18,444 nucleotides of DNA, taken from NCBI GenBank assembly GCA_030374735.1, contig JASCIV010000493.1, forward strand, positions 1-18,444, written 5' to 3'. A model generated the notes under the pieces. It made no database searches. It had not been told where the DNA came from and saw nothing but the letters and a program-made list of their open reading frames with translations. A program made the translations under genes and the position numbers. Positions 1 to 9,273 of this stretch are shown here, piece after piece (within the stretch, counting starts at the first letter, position 1; each line of letters starts with the position of its first letter). Source of the DNA: Gracilaria caudata (Eukaryota; Rhodophyta; Florideophyceae; Gracilariales; Gracilariaceae).

Positions 1-1
1 C

Positions 2-259
2 CCAAACGCGAAGCGCGTTTCGTTTCGGAGGTATGGCGAAAGCAACTTTCGCGATCAGTTTTGTGAAGGCAAAGGCCCAGCACGGAGACTGGTCACTACG
101 GAGAACGCAGTTGATCTCATGGAAAAGATGCTTCTGTACGACCCTGAACAGCGCATTTCTGCGGATGATGCTCTGAGACATCCGTATTTCTCTGAAAGAC
201 CGGGCCCAAAGGACCCTTCCCTCATACAAACGTTTCCGGATGATCGAAGGGGCAGGTGA
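2..259 (+). CDS. Cyclin-dependent kinase (CDK10/CDK11-like), C-terminal end only
   Basis: The window opens inside this gene. About 85 codons are readable before a TGA at 257-259. The translation carries the last conserved block of the CDK catalytic domain: a helix ending LMEKMLLYDPEQRIS, then ADDALRHPYF, which is subdomain XI with the invariant Arg of the D-P-x-x-R-x-S/T motif. It is followed by a short tail, PGPKDPSLIQTFPDDRRGR. The tail pattern (Pro-rich, then D-P-S, then TFP, then basic) is most like CDK10 and CDK11, which act in cell-cycle control and transcription or splicing. The YFSxRPGP stretch also recalls CDK7, so the subfamily is not settled. No cyclin-binding PSTAIRE helix or activation loop is in view because the 5' part lies outside the window. 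The gene converges on the RPA1 gene, with 176 bp between the two stop codons. Confidence 0.82.
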   Translation, partial: PNAKRVSFRRYGESNFRDQFCEGKGPARRLVTTENAVDLMEKMLLYDPEQRISADDALRHPYFSERPGPKDPSLIQTFPDDRRGR

Positions 260-435
260 TAAACAATGTTTGCTTTTGCGTTACGCACCGTTTTTGATGA
301 GGTACATCATTGATATGGCTGGTAGAGATAGTCGAGGTGACGAATTGACATTCTGTTTTTAACAGAAGACGCATTATAACCCTGGCTCTACTTCTGTTTC
401 TATCCTTCGTAGTGATCACTGATAAACTTTGGCAC

Positions 436-2421
436 TTACATCACCCCGTACGCAGAGATTTCTTTCAACAAATGATGCCCTTCTGAGGCGAAATCGACGA
501 GCTCAACGCGCGACACAGTGTAGCGAATCTTCTGAGCATCTCGCCACATGCGCTCCTTAACTTGAACCTTCATCAACAGCGGTCGGAATGTAGCATCATC
601 GAGTATGCTTTCGTACATAGCCATGTCTTTTTCCTTCAGTAGGCGCAGATCGTTCGCAGGGCGGCCAAATAACACTTGTCCAATCTCATCAAATCCGCTC
701 ACCCATTCTGAAGATGAACAATCCATGATCTTCATGCTCAGAATATAGCGCCACACAACTTCGTCGTCGGTTAGTTGGCGTCCTGAACTTTCGCTGGACC
801 AGATACCTGGTGCCTGTTGAATGACTTTCTTCTTCGACTCAGGATCGCCAGGGTAATACAGGTCACTCTTTGTCGCTATAAAACTAATCACACCTCGAGT
901 GACAAAGGTTGCACTTGCTCCGCTTCCGCCACCACCAGCAGAGAACACTGGGTCAACGTCTTCTACTTTTGCCTGCTGAAGGGTCTTTCGGGCTCCCGAG
1001 ATTTTACCACCACCGCCAGGACCAGCCGTGACAGACTGCACGTGCACATTCGCGAGACCACCGCCATCAAACCAGGCCCTCAACTTGTTAGCTTCCGGAA
1101 CATTAACTGGATCCTTCTCTATCGTAGTCATGCGAGAGACATTCAAGCTGACACCGCCAAAGTCTCCGCGTTGTGCATGTCGCAGCAATAAGACGGGATG
1201 ACGAGCCAGGTCGTCTTCTGTGAGAAATGTTTCAGCTTGTCTTCGCCACAAAGTGAGCTCTACAGAGGCCTTGGAATCGTCTGTAAGAGTGATGCTTCTG
1301 CGGGTGCATGGCTCACCTGTACTGCGAATTGTGATTTCCGACACCGGACCAATCGCAGTGACAACACCGACAACATCACAGTTGCCCTTGACGTCTATGG
1401 AGTCAAGCTCAGCAATCTTTGTGAAGTTGTACTTGATCTTCACGACCGAGCCATCATCCACCATCTCCTCTAGTGTAGAGTTGTTATCAAGCGTCATCTC
1501 AAAGTTCGAAGTGGAGCGATTGAATCGTTCATTCGCCTGCTTTAACTGGCCACGAGAGACCTTGTACAGGCGGCCCATGTGGACCTTCTCATTGATATCC
1601 GGTGCGCGTTGCGTGAAGCCCGTGATGCGAATGGAACCGGACTCATCCGAGAGCTCGAAGCTGATAACCTGACCTTCTCCCCTGGAGTTCTGGAACTTGC
1701 GCAGGTCGCTTTTGTAGGTACAACGACCGCGAATGGTCCATCCGTTCTGATAGGGGTTGATAGTCTGAATCGGACGGAAGATACTTGTGGGAGCAGAGTT
1801 CATCTTGACGACCGGACCATTGTTCGAATAGGGGTTGGGAGCGTTCCATTGATTGCCGTTGCCACCAAAGCCTACTGAAGAGAAACGGTTTTGAGGCGGC
1901 TGTGCGAAGTTGTTGTTTCCGCCATGGCCGTTTGTTCCGTAAGCACCGGGTGCAACCTGCGGCTGAGCGAAAGGCGGCCTTCCGTTCCCATTGGCGGGAA
2001 ACGCACCAGGAGGCTGCATGGCTCCGTTGTGCGGTTGATTCTGATGCTGACCGAGGGCAGCATATGCATTGACAGGATTTCCAAGTTTGCTCGGCATCTG
2101 CGACACGACAGTGAGGTTGAGCACGATGAGAATGCATTTGTTGTTGATGTTGTTGCTGATGAAATCCTTGAGGCGAACAAGAGAGAGCGACTTGAGGTGA
2201 CCCTCGGTTATGAGACCGGTGAGCTGTGAAGCTGTGATGGCCTGCATGAAGTGAGCGCCATCGCTGAGACAGAATCGGTAGCGAGGGGCGTTGCCGTTTG
2301 CGGCGTTGGCAGGCGCTATAGGCTTCAGGTCAATCACCTGCAGCAGTGGCTCGCCCGAGGCTTTACCGGTGCGGTGAATCTCGGCGATAGCGCCGCGAGT
2401 CAGCTGCGATTGAAATTCCAT
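436..2421 (-). CDS. RPA1: Replication protein A 70 kDa DNA-binding subunit (RPA1)
   Basis: Large subunit of the heterotrimeric RPA complex, the main nuclear single-stranded-DNA-binding protein in replication, repair and recombination. The reading frame gives 661 residues from the ATG at 2421-2419. The frame stays open further upstream but has no earlier ATG, and this start aligns with the family N-terminus (LTRGAIAEI). Domains in order: N-terminal OB fold (DBD-F), about 1-115, with LLQVIDLKPI and RYRFCLSDG; a Gly/Asn/Pro/Gln-rich linker, about 120-205; DBD-A, from about 210, with INPYQNGWTIRGR, NSRGEGQ and ELSDESGSIRITGF; DBD-B, about 330-445, with EANKLRAWFDGGG just after it; DBD-C, about 505-661, with WRYILSMKI and the terminal trimerisation region. 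The odd point is in DBD-C: the four zinc-ribbon cysteines of the family are replaced (PGDPES near 524-529 and SSESS near 542-546). Single exon. Confidence 0.97.
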   Translation of the reverse strand: MEFQSQLTRGAIAEIHRTGKASGEPLLQVIDLKPIAPANAANGNAPRYRFCLSDGAHFMQAITASQLTGLITEGHLKSLSLVRLKDFISNNINNKCILIVLNLTVVSQMPSKLGNPVNAYAALGQHQNQPHNGAMQPPGAFPANGNGRPPFAQPQVAPGAYGTNGHGGNNNFAQPPQNRFSSVGFGGNGNQWNAPNPYSNNGPVVKMNSAPTSIFRPIQTINPYQNGWTIRGRCTYKSDLRKFQNSRGEGQVISFELSDESGSIRITGFTQRAPDINEKVHMGRLYKVSRGQLKQANERFNRSTSNFEMTLDNNSTLEEMVDDGSVVKIKYNFTKIAELDSIDVKGNCDVVGVVTAIGPVSEITIRSTGEPCTRRSITLTDDSKASVELTLWRRQAETFLTEDDLARHPVLLLRHAQRGDFGGVSLNVSRMTTIEKDPVNVPEANKLRAWFDGGGLANVHVQSVTAGPGGGGKISGARKTLQQAKVEDVDPVFSAGGGGSGASATFVTRGVISFIATKSDLYYPGDPESKKKVIQQAPGIWSSESSGRQLTDDEVVWRYILSMKIMDCSSSEWVSGFDEIGQVLFGRPANDLRLLKEKDMAMYESILDDATFRPLLMKVQVKERMWRDAQKIRYTVSRVELVDFASEGHHLLKEISAYGVM

Positions 2422-3001
2422 GGGGAGCTTGTGGGATGTGGAGTTGTTGACTGCCGTCGGAGGCAGCTGAGACACAGCTGAAACAGACTCTCGACGAAGG
2501 GTGACGAGTCTGACGGTGACGCGCTAGAAGTCGGGCGCTAGAATTTGGCAACCTGAGGGTTTCGCTGGGCTCTATTTGCACTTCTTTTTGGCGGGAATCG
2601 TTCCATTTGCGATCCATTTTTGAGCACTTGATCCGGATCAAATGATTTGATATCCATAGTGCCAGCAATGCACTTTCTGGCGCTGTCATGACGGCATGGT
2701 GGCGGCTGACACAAGCACAACATGACGTGGCATGTAGGGAACCCCACTCAAGCTAAAATCACGAGCTAATGTTACACAGTTGTTCTACCCTTCAGTTCCA
2801 CATTGTGCGGCATCATGCCGTAACATCGTAGATCATGCTCAGCCTATGCGCAAACCTCACCCATGTTAGCCGCGAAACTAAAGGCCCTGTACTTCTTTTA
2901 ATTCGTCCCGCAGCTTCACAAAGAAGCAAACTCTGCAACGATGTCGAGCGATTCTGAGAACTCCGACAGTTCGCTGGACTCGGATTGACAACTGTATCTA
3001 G
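2422..3001. other. Intergenic region between RPA1 and the cysteine-rich gene
   Basis: This 580-bp stretch holds the RPA1 promoter with the E2F-like site. It probably also holds the promoter and perhaps a 5' exon of the gene to its right. The only ATG near the right end (2941) opens a 15-codon acidic Ser/Asp frame that stops at 2986-2988. A CTAG at 2998-3001 could be a splice acceptor for the downstream frame. I see no other gene. Confidence 0.5.
2587..2597 (+). promoter_or_regulatory. E2F/DP-like binding site upstream of RPA1
   Basis: TTTGGCGGGAA is a full match to the E2F consensus, in a T-rich context. It lies 166 bp upstream of the RPA1 ATG. E2F sites drive S-phase expression of replication genes, including RPA subunits, in plants and animals, so the placement makes sense. 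Occupancy is inferred from sequence only. Confidence 0.55.
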
Positions 3002-4320
3002 GGACCATGGAAAACTTTCGTTTTAAACGAGGCAAGGTTCGTGCTAAATACCGAAAAATTGGACAACACGGACCTCGTGGTGATAACAAAAACGTCCAAA
3101 ATTGATGGTTGCAGAGAAAGAGATTGGGATGTTACAACTCTGGAACGCTTTAGAGTGAGAGCAACAGCCAAGAACTGGACCGAGTTATTCCCGTCCGAGG
3201 ATATTGTCTTGCAAGGGCAATACGAATGCGCAAATCTGTTACGAGGGTCACACTGCATTTCTTCGAACCCAATCATAATTGCAGCTGACGCCTTCTTTCC
3301 GTATTGCTCAGACCAAGATCGAAGAGTAAACTGTTACAGAGTTAGTGAAGTACAAAATGCAAGAAATGTCACAATTGTTCACCTTTCGAACCGCACCTCT
3401 CGCCAACTCACGCTCGACGCCGGCAAAGTCTATCTCATTGGAGGTCTATATGATCCTCGGCCCTACTGCCACATTTGTCGCGAAATTCATGAGCTTTCTA
3501 TTTCTCCTTGCGCTCAAGCACTACGATTCATGCCCCTTCCGTCACATTCCCATTTCAAGAAGCAGATTTATGATCGAGAGCGAGCCGGAGCCCGCATGCT
3601 AACGCTGATCCCGGGACAGCCAATCAAGCTTCAGTGCTATGCAGCAGATGAAGAGTTGTGTAAAACTTGTCAAGAAAAGGCGGCAAAGGATGGAGCCATG
3701 TGGTTCAGAATGGATGGAAGTTGTGAAGATAAGCTTTGCCCAAACAATGAGTGGTGCGAGTGCTGGGACGAGAACGAGCCTGATTCTGGACTTTGTGCGC
3801 ACTACATATATGTAGAACAATGGACGTATAACAATTTAGCTGAAGACCCTTTGGCGACAGCAGTCGCCGGTGGTGTGACAAAAGTTGTGACCGGTTGCAT
3901 ATAGCCTTACTTTCAAAAGAGGACATCCAGTGCATTGCGACGGGTAGCACGGAAATTTTCAAGCAAGGGTCAAGAGTATCTGTGGATGCACTGTTAGAAG
4001 AATATGCGAAGGAATACGGTGAGTTGTCGAAATGCGAGGTGATGGTGTTGGCCATGAGTGACACCAAATTGGCCGACGTCATCGACGGATACAACAGTTA
4101 CACTCTCAACAAAGTGAATGGGTTTGTTGAGAACACGGAGATGATGCACATAGGGCCGTGGCTGGCGGGAAGGCTCGCCAAAGACTGTGACGGGATGTGG
4201 TGGCAAACAGGTCAAAGTGAACCTGTGCTGGTTAGCACGGAGGACGATGTGTCGACTGTGCGGAAGGCGTCCATGACGTCAATGCGTGAGTCGGATGAGC
4301 TCGGACAGTGGGTGGCATAG
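3002..4320 (+). CDS. Unrecognised cysteine-rich protein, start missing and frame change near 3812-3930
   Basis: I do not recognise this gene. One frame is open from 3002 to a TAG at 3902-3904 (about 300 codons) and a second from 3844 to a TAG at 4318-4320. They look like parts of one product. The first part is rich in cysteine (for example PRPYCHIC, CKTCQEK and KLCPNNEWCECWDEN) and has N-x-T sites (NWT, NVT, NRT), as in secreted or lumenal proteins, but I see no signal peptide. It has no ATG before about 3530; the frame begins directly after CTAG at 3001, so a 5' exon may be missing. The two frames can be joined by a predicted 119-nt intron, 3812-3930 (GTAGAA...CATCCAG, phase 0 on both sides). 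The alternatives are a real frameshift, a sequencing error or decay. Whether the product is functional is open. Confidence 0.45.
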
Positions 4321-4349
4321 ACTTCATGGTGTACTCTATGCCATGAAGT
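4321..4349. repeat. 9-bp inverted repeat just after the stop codon at 4320
   Basis: ACTTCATGG at 4321-4329 and CCATGAAGT at 4341-4349 form perfect arms around an 11-nt loop, beginning on the base after the TAG. It could fold in the 3' UTR of the cysteine-rich gene. No function is shown. Confidence 0.6.
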
Positions 4350-4774
4350 ACGCCGCGTTGCCCATCGCCTTCATGAATTGAGTTCACAATGCCGGGCTCT
4401 CGTATCCGCAGAGCTACCGAAGGTAGAGAACCAAGCTGACCCTGGAGTCCAGGGCCTGGACGCCAATCGTTGGTGCTCCGTGCCAGGGAGTCGGACTCCC
4501 AGCCCAAAAACTGAAAATGTTGACATCTGCGGAGGGCAGACTTCAGTTGAAACAGAGTAGACACAGCTATGCAATGTGTAAGGCGTTGATTGCGTCGGTA
4601 GATTTCCGCTCCAAATATCCTCAGCTCCTGCCTGTGAAACGCCCCATATGATATGACCGCCCTCGACCGGCACCCGTGCAGCGCGCGCTTCGTCTTCGCC
4701 GGCGCCACTTCACCAGCCCTACCGCCATCCAGGCACCTCCGTGCCCAAGCGGGGACGGCAGTTTCGCCCTTTCC
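4350..4774. other. Upstream region of UTP15
   Basis: No gene is supported here. The region must hold the UTP15 promoter and 5' UTR. At 4441-4460 it carries alternating 6-mers CCTGGA, TCCAGG, CCTGGA separated by single bases. A long open frame on the minus strand (4232-5146) runs through here and across UTP15 exon 1; it looks like an antisense shadow. Confidence 0.5.
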
Positions 4775-6538
4775 ATGGCCGAGCCCTTCCTTCCGCTGCC
4801 GGTGCAGCTGAAGGCGCCCCGCGTGCAGCTCAGCCATCCGCGCCATTTGACCAAATGGACGCATATTCAGAAGGTGGCGGCGCATCATTATGATCAGGCC
4901 GTCACGCGTTTGCAGTTCTCTCCGCTCAAGCCTTATGAGCTGGCGGTGGCTCACGATTTCTCCATATCTTTGATCAACCCGTCGGATGGCTATACAAGAA
5001 AGACTCTCACCACATTTCGCGATGTCGCGTACAGCCCCGATTATAAGAAAGATGGACGCTTGTTGGTGGCTGGCTGTGCCGATGGCTCTGCTAATGTGTT
5101 TGACGTTGCACATCGCACTGTTTTGCGTACTTTCAAGGCGCATCAAGGGTAAGTCTATTCTTCACCTGTTGGTACTCCACGTTGAAGTGATGCGACTTCA
5201 TATCATAGTTCACTCTGAGAGCTACATTGACGAAAACCTTCATCATTTGTCTTTCGCTCCTATCTGATCAACGTTTATCGTTTTCATATATCGCAGTGCT
5301 TGCTAACACGAAAATTCGCTTTCCTTATCGTTGATTATCACAGATCTGTTCGAACTTCCAAGTTCAGTGCAGATGGCCTTCGTGTTCTTACTGGTTCGGA
5401 TGATCACACCGTCCGAGTTTGGGACCTTGCGACATCCACCAGTCTATTCGTTCTCAAGGAAGCTACCGACTACGTGCAAGCCCAAGCGTCGTCTCCAGCG
5501 TCCATGCATGTGTGGATGACAGGTTCGGCAGATCGGAAGGCTCGTATTTACGATCTGCGTTCAAGAAAGTGTATATTTGAATTGGATCACTCGTCCCCCA
5601 TCAGCGATGTTCACATTCTGCCTGGTGGCGCACGCGCAATTACAATAGGAGGCACCGAAATGCGCGTCTGGGACTTCTTTGTTGGTGGAAAGGTGGTATA
5701 CAATTTGCAACCACATTCGAAGGGAGTCACATGCGGTGTTGCAGACGTGGTTGGAAATAGATTTATAACTGGCGGCCTTGATGGATATGTGAAGATTCAT
5801 CACCTATCAAACTTTCAGTCAAAGGGGCTACTGTCATTTAGCTCACCGATTTTGTCTGTTGGCGTTTGTTCGGAGGGAAAGCGATATGCGGCAGGTATGA
5901 CAGACGGAAAGCTGGAGATAAGGGCACATGTGAAATTGAAGGCGAAAGAGCAAGCTCCATTTCGACAAGACCCTTTCAAGGATCGAGAGTTTCAAGGTTG
6001 GGGCCGTGGTTTTGAAAGAATAGGAGAGCAGCGCAATTTGCCCCGTCCTGGCACGTATCGTTACTACAACCGCGGTCGGAATGCAAAACCTAGTAACGAC
6101 GATATCCTTATCAAACATTTTACGAGACCCAAGCTTGCCAAATATGATCGAAGTCTAAAGGCTTTTGATTTCGGTAAAACCCTGGACCTCGCCGTTGAAA
6201 CGAGGAAACCACAAGTTGTCGTATGTGTGGTTGAGGAACTGATTATTCGTGGACGGTTGAAAGGAGCTCTTTCCGGGAGAACAGCAGAAAGATTGGTTCC
6301 GGTGCTCCGCGTGATAGACAGGCATATTCGCAAAGCCCAGTACACAGAATATCTTTCTTACCTCATGCATGCAATACTGGATCAATATGGGTCTGAAGTC
6401 GGTGTAGATGAACGCGTTGACCGTCTCGTGGGAAGAATCTTCAAAAAGATCCGAAACGAAGTACAATCATGTCACGAGCTATCAGTAATTAAAGGTAGTG
6501 TGGAATCCATTTTGAGCACTATGAAGTACTCTTCGTGA
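4775..6538 (+). CDS. UTP15: U3 snoRNA-associated protein 15 (UTP15), two exons
   Basis: Component of the UTP-A (t-UTP) subcomplex of the small-subunit processome, acting in the nucleolus in rDNA transcription and 18S pre-rRNA processing. Exons are 4775-5148 and 5344-6538, giving 522 residues, close to the usual length of about 515. The start is the ATG at 4775 in a good context (ccATGg), followed by AEPFLPLPVQL. The N-terminal three fifths are WD40 repeats: GCADGSANVFD, GSDDHTVRVWDL, GSADRKARIYDL, GGTEMRVWDF and GGLDGYVKIHHL. The C-terminal part is the UTP15 C-domain, with NDDILIKHFTRPKLAKYD, ALDFGK-like KAFDFGKTLDLAV, and a helical end containing LVPVLRVIDRHI. The splice junction rebuilds a Gly codon in KAHQG/SVRTSKF, where the family has the start of a WD repeat. 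The antiparallel neighbour DUF1664 converges on its 3' end. Confidence 0.95.
5149..5343 (+). other. UTP15 intron (195 bp)
   Basis: The donor is GTAAGT at 5149-5154 and the acceptor is CACAG ending at 5343. A good branch-point match, TGCTAAC at 5301-5307, lies 36 bases before the acceptor AG ends. The intron is phase 2, and removing it joins two WD40 frames cleanly. An earlier CAG at 5293-5295 would lead to an immediate stop, so it is rejected as the acceptor. Confidence 0.92.
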
Positions 6539-6890
6539 AGGGCGTGTACAGATAATGGTACTTTCTCTCAAGACTAGGCTGCATTCGTGAACAAAACGCA
6601 ACAACAAAACGACTAACTCTGAAATGGACCGGAAGAAGATCATCCCGTGTGGGTTCATGAACAAAGGATGAGCTTTCTACGTGCTCGATACCGAAGTTGC
6701 GCTACTCTCTATCACCAGCAGTGTTGACGGACGCTCTAGAATGTGATAAAAGAAAGACACACTGGGGAATCCCGGGCAAGTTGGCGTTTTCATTCGGCAC
6801 GCTTGGGGACAATGTAGTGCACTGACAGCGCAATAGCATGCAAATTGTTAATAGGCGTCGCAGGAGAACTGTAAAAGAGCAAAATGAAGG
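6539..6890. other. Convergent 3' flanks of UTP15 and the DUF1664 gene
   Basis: This 352-bp stretch lies between two convergent stop codons and should hold both 3' UTRs. I see no gene and no clear repeat. Confidence 0.5.
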
Positions 6891-7844
6891 CTACGGGACC
6901 GAGCTTTTCAAATCCATTGATCGTCTTTTTCCCACAACATCTTTGTCGCCATCACTTTCCCCAGTTAACAAGCCCCGTAATCCCCCCGCGGACACTCGAT
7001 GTCTCAGCACTCCCGAGTTTGCTGTGTTCGAGTCCGACATGTCAGCAAATCGCTTCAGATCGTAGAACGGCGACCCTGGTTTAATCCGATCCGGCGCAAC
7101 ACTGGACAACGCCTTGACCAGAGCTACAATGCCGTTCGTCGCAAAGTCGATCTTGTTGTCCAGCTGGTCAATTCTTTGATTCACGTCACCCAAAGCGTTC
7201 TTCACGCCGGCTACTTCATCGCCCACCTCCGCTACACCCTCCTTCACGGCGCCAACATCCCTCTCTATTTGTTCCGCTAGCACCTCTTGAACGCGGTTTA
7301 CATGGGTTTCAACCTCACGCAGTCGTTGCGTTATTTCCCTCTTCACAGCGCCGACGGCACCACTTACTCGTGTTATCCCCTTCTGCATTGCTTCCACTGT
7401 ACCCGTGAAGGTGCTCTGACTCACCCAAGCCAAATCCGTGAGCTTGAACTTCTTTCTGTACGCCACATAGTATACAAGGCCACCGACTGACACCGCTGCC
7501 ACTCCCCACCCGATCAAGTTAAAGATGTCTGTGATAGTGGCAATGGAGCCTTTGTACGACGGAGGCATGATCAGCAGTTGATCACTGCGTGAACGGCTCA
7601 CCTCGCGCGACAGAGAGGAGAGCTGGCGCGATAGCTCTTCCAACTGGGGAGAGGAACCGCCGCCTGTGCTCGCAGCATCACTTACCGACCCTTTTGAGTC
7701 CGCACCCGTGCCCGCACTGTCCTCCACTTCACGCAGAACCCTTGCAGCTATCGCTCGCGCTTTGTCCAGGTGGTTGTAAACATAGGAGCCCGAGAATCCC
7801 GCTCCGAACAAGAGTGCGATGGAACGGACACCGAGCGCCGCCAT
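6891..7844 (-). CDS. DUF1664 family protein with membrane anchor and coiled coil
   Basis: A 317-residue protein from the ATG at 7844-7842 to a TAG at 6891. It resembles the plant and algal DUF1664 family, whose function is unknown. Order seen: a hydrophobic, glycine-containing N-terminus (about 5-23, GVRSIALLFGAGFSGSYVY); a Ser/Gly-rich variable segment (about 44-65); a short heptad-like helix (66-84, QLEELSRQLSSLSREV); a transmembrane segment (about 108-128, IGWGVAAVSVGGLVYYVAY); the family block KLTDLAWVSQSTFTGTVEA; then a long coiled coil (about 150-240) with many Val/Glu/Gln heptads and a closing QLDNKIDFATNGIVALVKAL. The C-terminal tail (about 255-317) is basic and serine-rich. A mitochondrial or plastid membrane location is plausible but not shown. 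It shares a 411-bp divergent promoter region with the probable MED11 gene. Confidence 0.85.
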   Translation of the reverse strand: MAALGVRSIALLFGAGFSGSYVYNHLDKARAIAARVLREVEDSAGTGADSKGSVSDAASTGGGSSPQLEELSRQLSSLSREVSRSRSDQLLIMPPSYKGSIATITDIFNLIGWGVAAVSVGGLVYYVAYRKKFKLTDLAWVSQSTFTGTVEAMQKGITRVSGAVGAVKREITQRLREVETHVNRVQEVLAEQIERDVGAVKEGVAEVGDEVAGVKNALGDVNQRIDQLDNKIDFATNGIVALVKALSSVAPDRIKPGSPFYDLKRFADMSDSNTANSGVLRHRVSAGGLRGLLTGESDGDKDVVGKRRSMDLKSSVP

Positions 7845-8255
7845 TGCGCGGTGCTGGCAGTGGACGGTGCCGAAGAGAAAAGCGTATTAGAGACAGGCGC
7901 TGTCACAGGGAGTTTGTACGGAAACGAGCAGGGTGGACGGCCAGATGAAACGCACGGGAGGCTGCGGTGCGACAGACGCTTTTTACTTTGTCGAGAGCCT
8001 CCGACGGCCCTGTGTTGAAGGTGAGGACGGTGATTGGGAAACGTGTCTCAACGAAAAAACACTGCCGCGTATTGAGTGCATCACGGCTGCTCCTCGAATG
8101 TCTTGTTTCGGACCGCCAAAAATTAGATACCGAGCGCCCGTCGCGTTGATACACATGTGTACGAAGGTACATCGAGGCCCCCGCCAACAAATCGTCCCTG
8201 GCATTCGTCGAGTTGCAGTGTTTCAGCAGTCACTGGGGCAGCTACACGCCGCGTC
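7845..8255. promoter_or_regulatory. Divergent promoter region, DUF1664 gene and MED11
   Basis: 411 bp separates the two ATGs, so both genes must start transcription in this interval. There is no TATA box I would defend. An ATG at 8155 opens a 42-codon frame ending at 8281-8283, which overlaps the MED11 start and would act as an upstream ORF if transcription begins left of it. Confidence 0.55.
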
Positions 8256-8846
8256 ATGGTGGGGCAACAGCAACAGCCTCTGACTACCGCCGAATCTCTC
8301 AAGAGACTGTGCGCTGCGGAACAGAAGGTGTTGACTTTCTTAACGCAGGCAACCGAAGCGATACGAGCTCTATCGCATACCGAAGCTCCTGAGATCACCT
8401 CCGCCAGCGTGCACGCGCAGCAGTTCATCGTCAATGTTCACGAAGTTCAGGCCATACTCCGCGCTCAAATCGAGTCTCTCACAAGCGATGTGCCACAGGA
8501 GAATATAACCATGCTGCGCTTGGTTGAGGCCGACCTTGCTTTGCAAAGAACCGCCCATGTTCATCGAGCGCTGGCACATATCCTCAGGTTGTTTGGTGAA
8601 CCAGTGCCTGGAATGCCTACCACAGCGCCCAGTCCACCGTACATGCCGAGCCCGGTCGCAAGCACCCCGGTCGGACTTATTGGTGGTATGGCCCCTACTC
8701 CACCTGCCGCGGGTGCACCCATCACTATTGCCGTACCGAGTCCGGATTCCAAAGCTCCAGGCGCTCAAATTTCTGTCCAAATTGGGCTCAATGGCGGTGC
8801 GTCAGAGGGAGCTGAAGCGCAGAATACAGATGCGATGGAGATGTAG
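8256..8846 (+). CDS. MED11: Probable Mediator complex subunit 11 (MED11)
   Basis: A 196-residue protein from the ATG at 8256 (gtcATGg) to a TAG at 8844-8846. Residues of about 12-110 fit the MED11 helical domain: SLKRLCAAEQKVLTFLTQA, then a helix with HAQQFIVNVHEVQAILRAQI and SLTSDV, then a second long helix with LALQRTAHVHRALAHIL. MED11 sits in the Mediator head module, where it pairs with MED22 in a helical bundle and helps recruit TFIIH to RNA polymerase II promoters. The second half (about 115-196) is low-complexity, rich in Pro, Ala, Gly and Thr, and is not part of the family core. Animal and yeast MED11 proteins are about 115-130 residues, so this one carries an extra C-terminal tail. 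The match is to a short, weakly conserved family, hence the moderate confidence. Confidence 0.72.
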   Translation: MVGQQQQPLTTAESLKRLCAAEQKVLTFLTQATEAIRALSHTEAPEITSASVHAQQFIVNVHEVQAILRAQIESLTSDVPQENITMLRLVEADLALQRTAHVHRALAHILRLFGEPVPGMPTTAPSPPYMPSPVASTPVGLIGGMAPTPPAAGAPITIAVPSPDSKAPGAQISVQIGLNGGASEGAEAQNTDAMEM

Positions 8847-9273
8847 AATACATGCAGTTGTCATTTGCTTTACAGAACGATACTCTGTGTGACAAGGAGC
8901 AATGGGGCTGAAGTTATCAAAACGAAAACAGCAGAACTACCTAAGACAAGTTCCGTTTTCGAACCACTCGTTTGAACGGCATGCTTGAAAGTTATCTGGC
9001 TTCTTGAACACGAGCTACGGAGTACCGGTTATAATGATGATAGATCACGCTTACCATGTATCGCACATGCTTGAAAGTAATACTAATGAGAGCCCTTGGG
9101 GAAGAGAGAAGGAATGCCATAAAACTTCTCTGTTCTCCAAGGCTCGCCTTCAAGCATGGAACTCCCTTTGCTCAGCGTGATGATTCGAAACTATTCACAG
9201 TTCGTTACGTCGGACAGGAAGAGGCTCGGTTATGACTTATATGACCCGTCATGCTCGCAGTCACGGCAAATAT
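8847..9273. other. Convergent 3' flanks of MED11 and CSN1 with a small repeated word
   Basis: No gene seen in 427 bp. CATGCTTGAAAGT occurs at 8980-8992 and 9066-9078, and the inverse of its core, TTCAAGCATG, at 9149-9158. This gives a weak inverted pairing within the 3' flank. No function is known. Confidence 0.45.

Noticed and set aside
817..2229. Several open frames of 90-165 codons inside the RPA1 gene, on both strands
   Set aside because: RPA1 explains this DNA with a family-wide match; the others are overlapping shadows.
4232..5146. 304-codon open frame on the minus strand
   Set aside because: It runs antisense through UTP15 exon 1, is Arg/His/Gln-rich as expected for a shadow frame, and resembles nothing.
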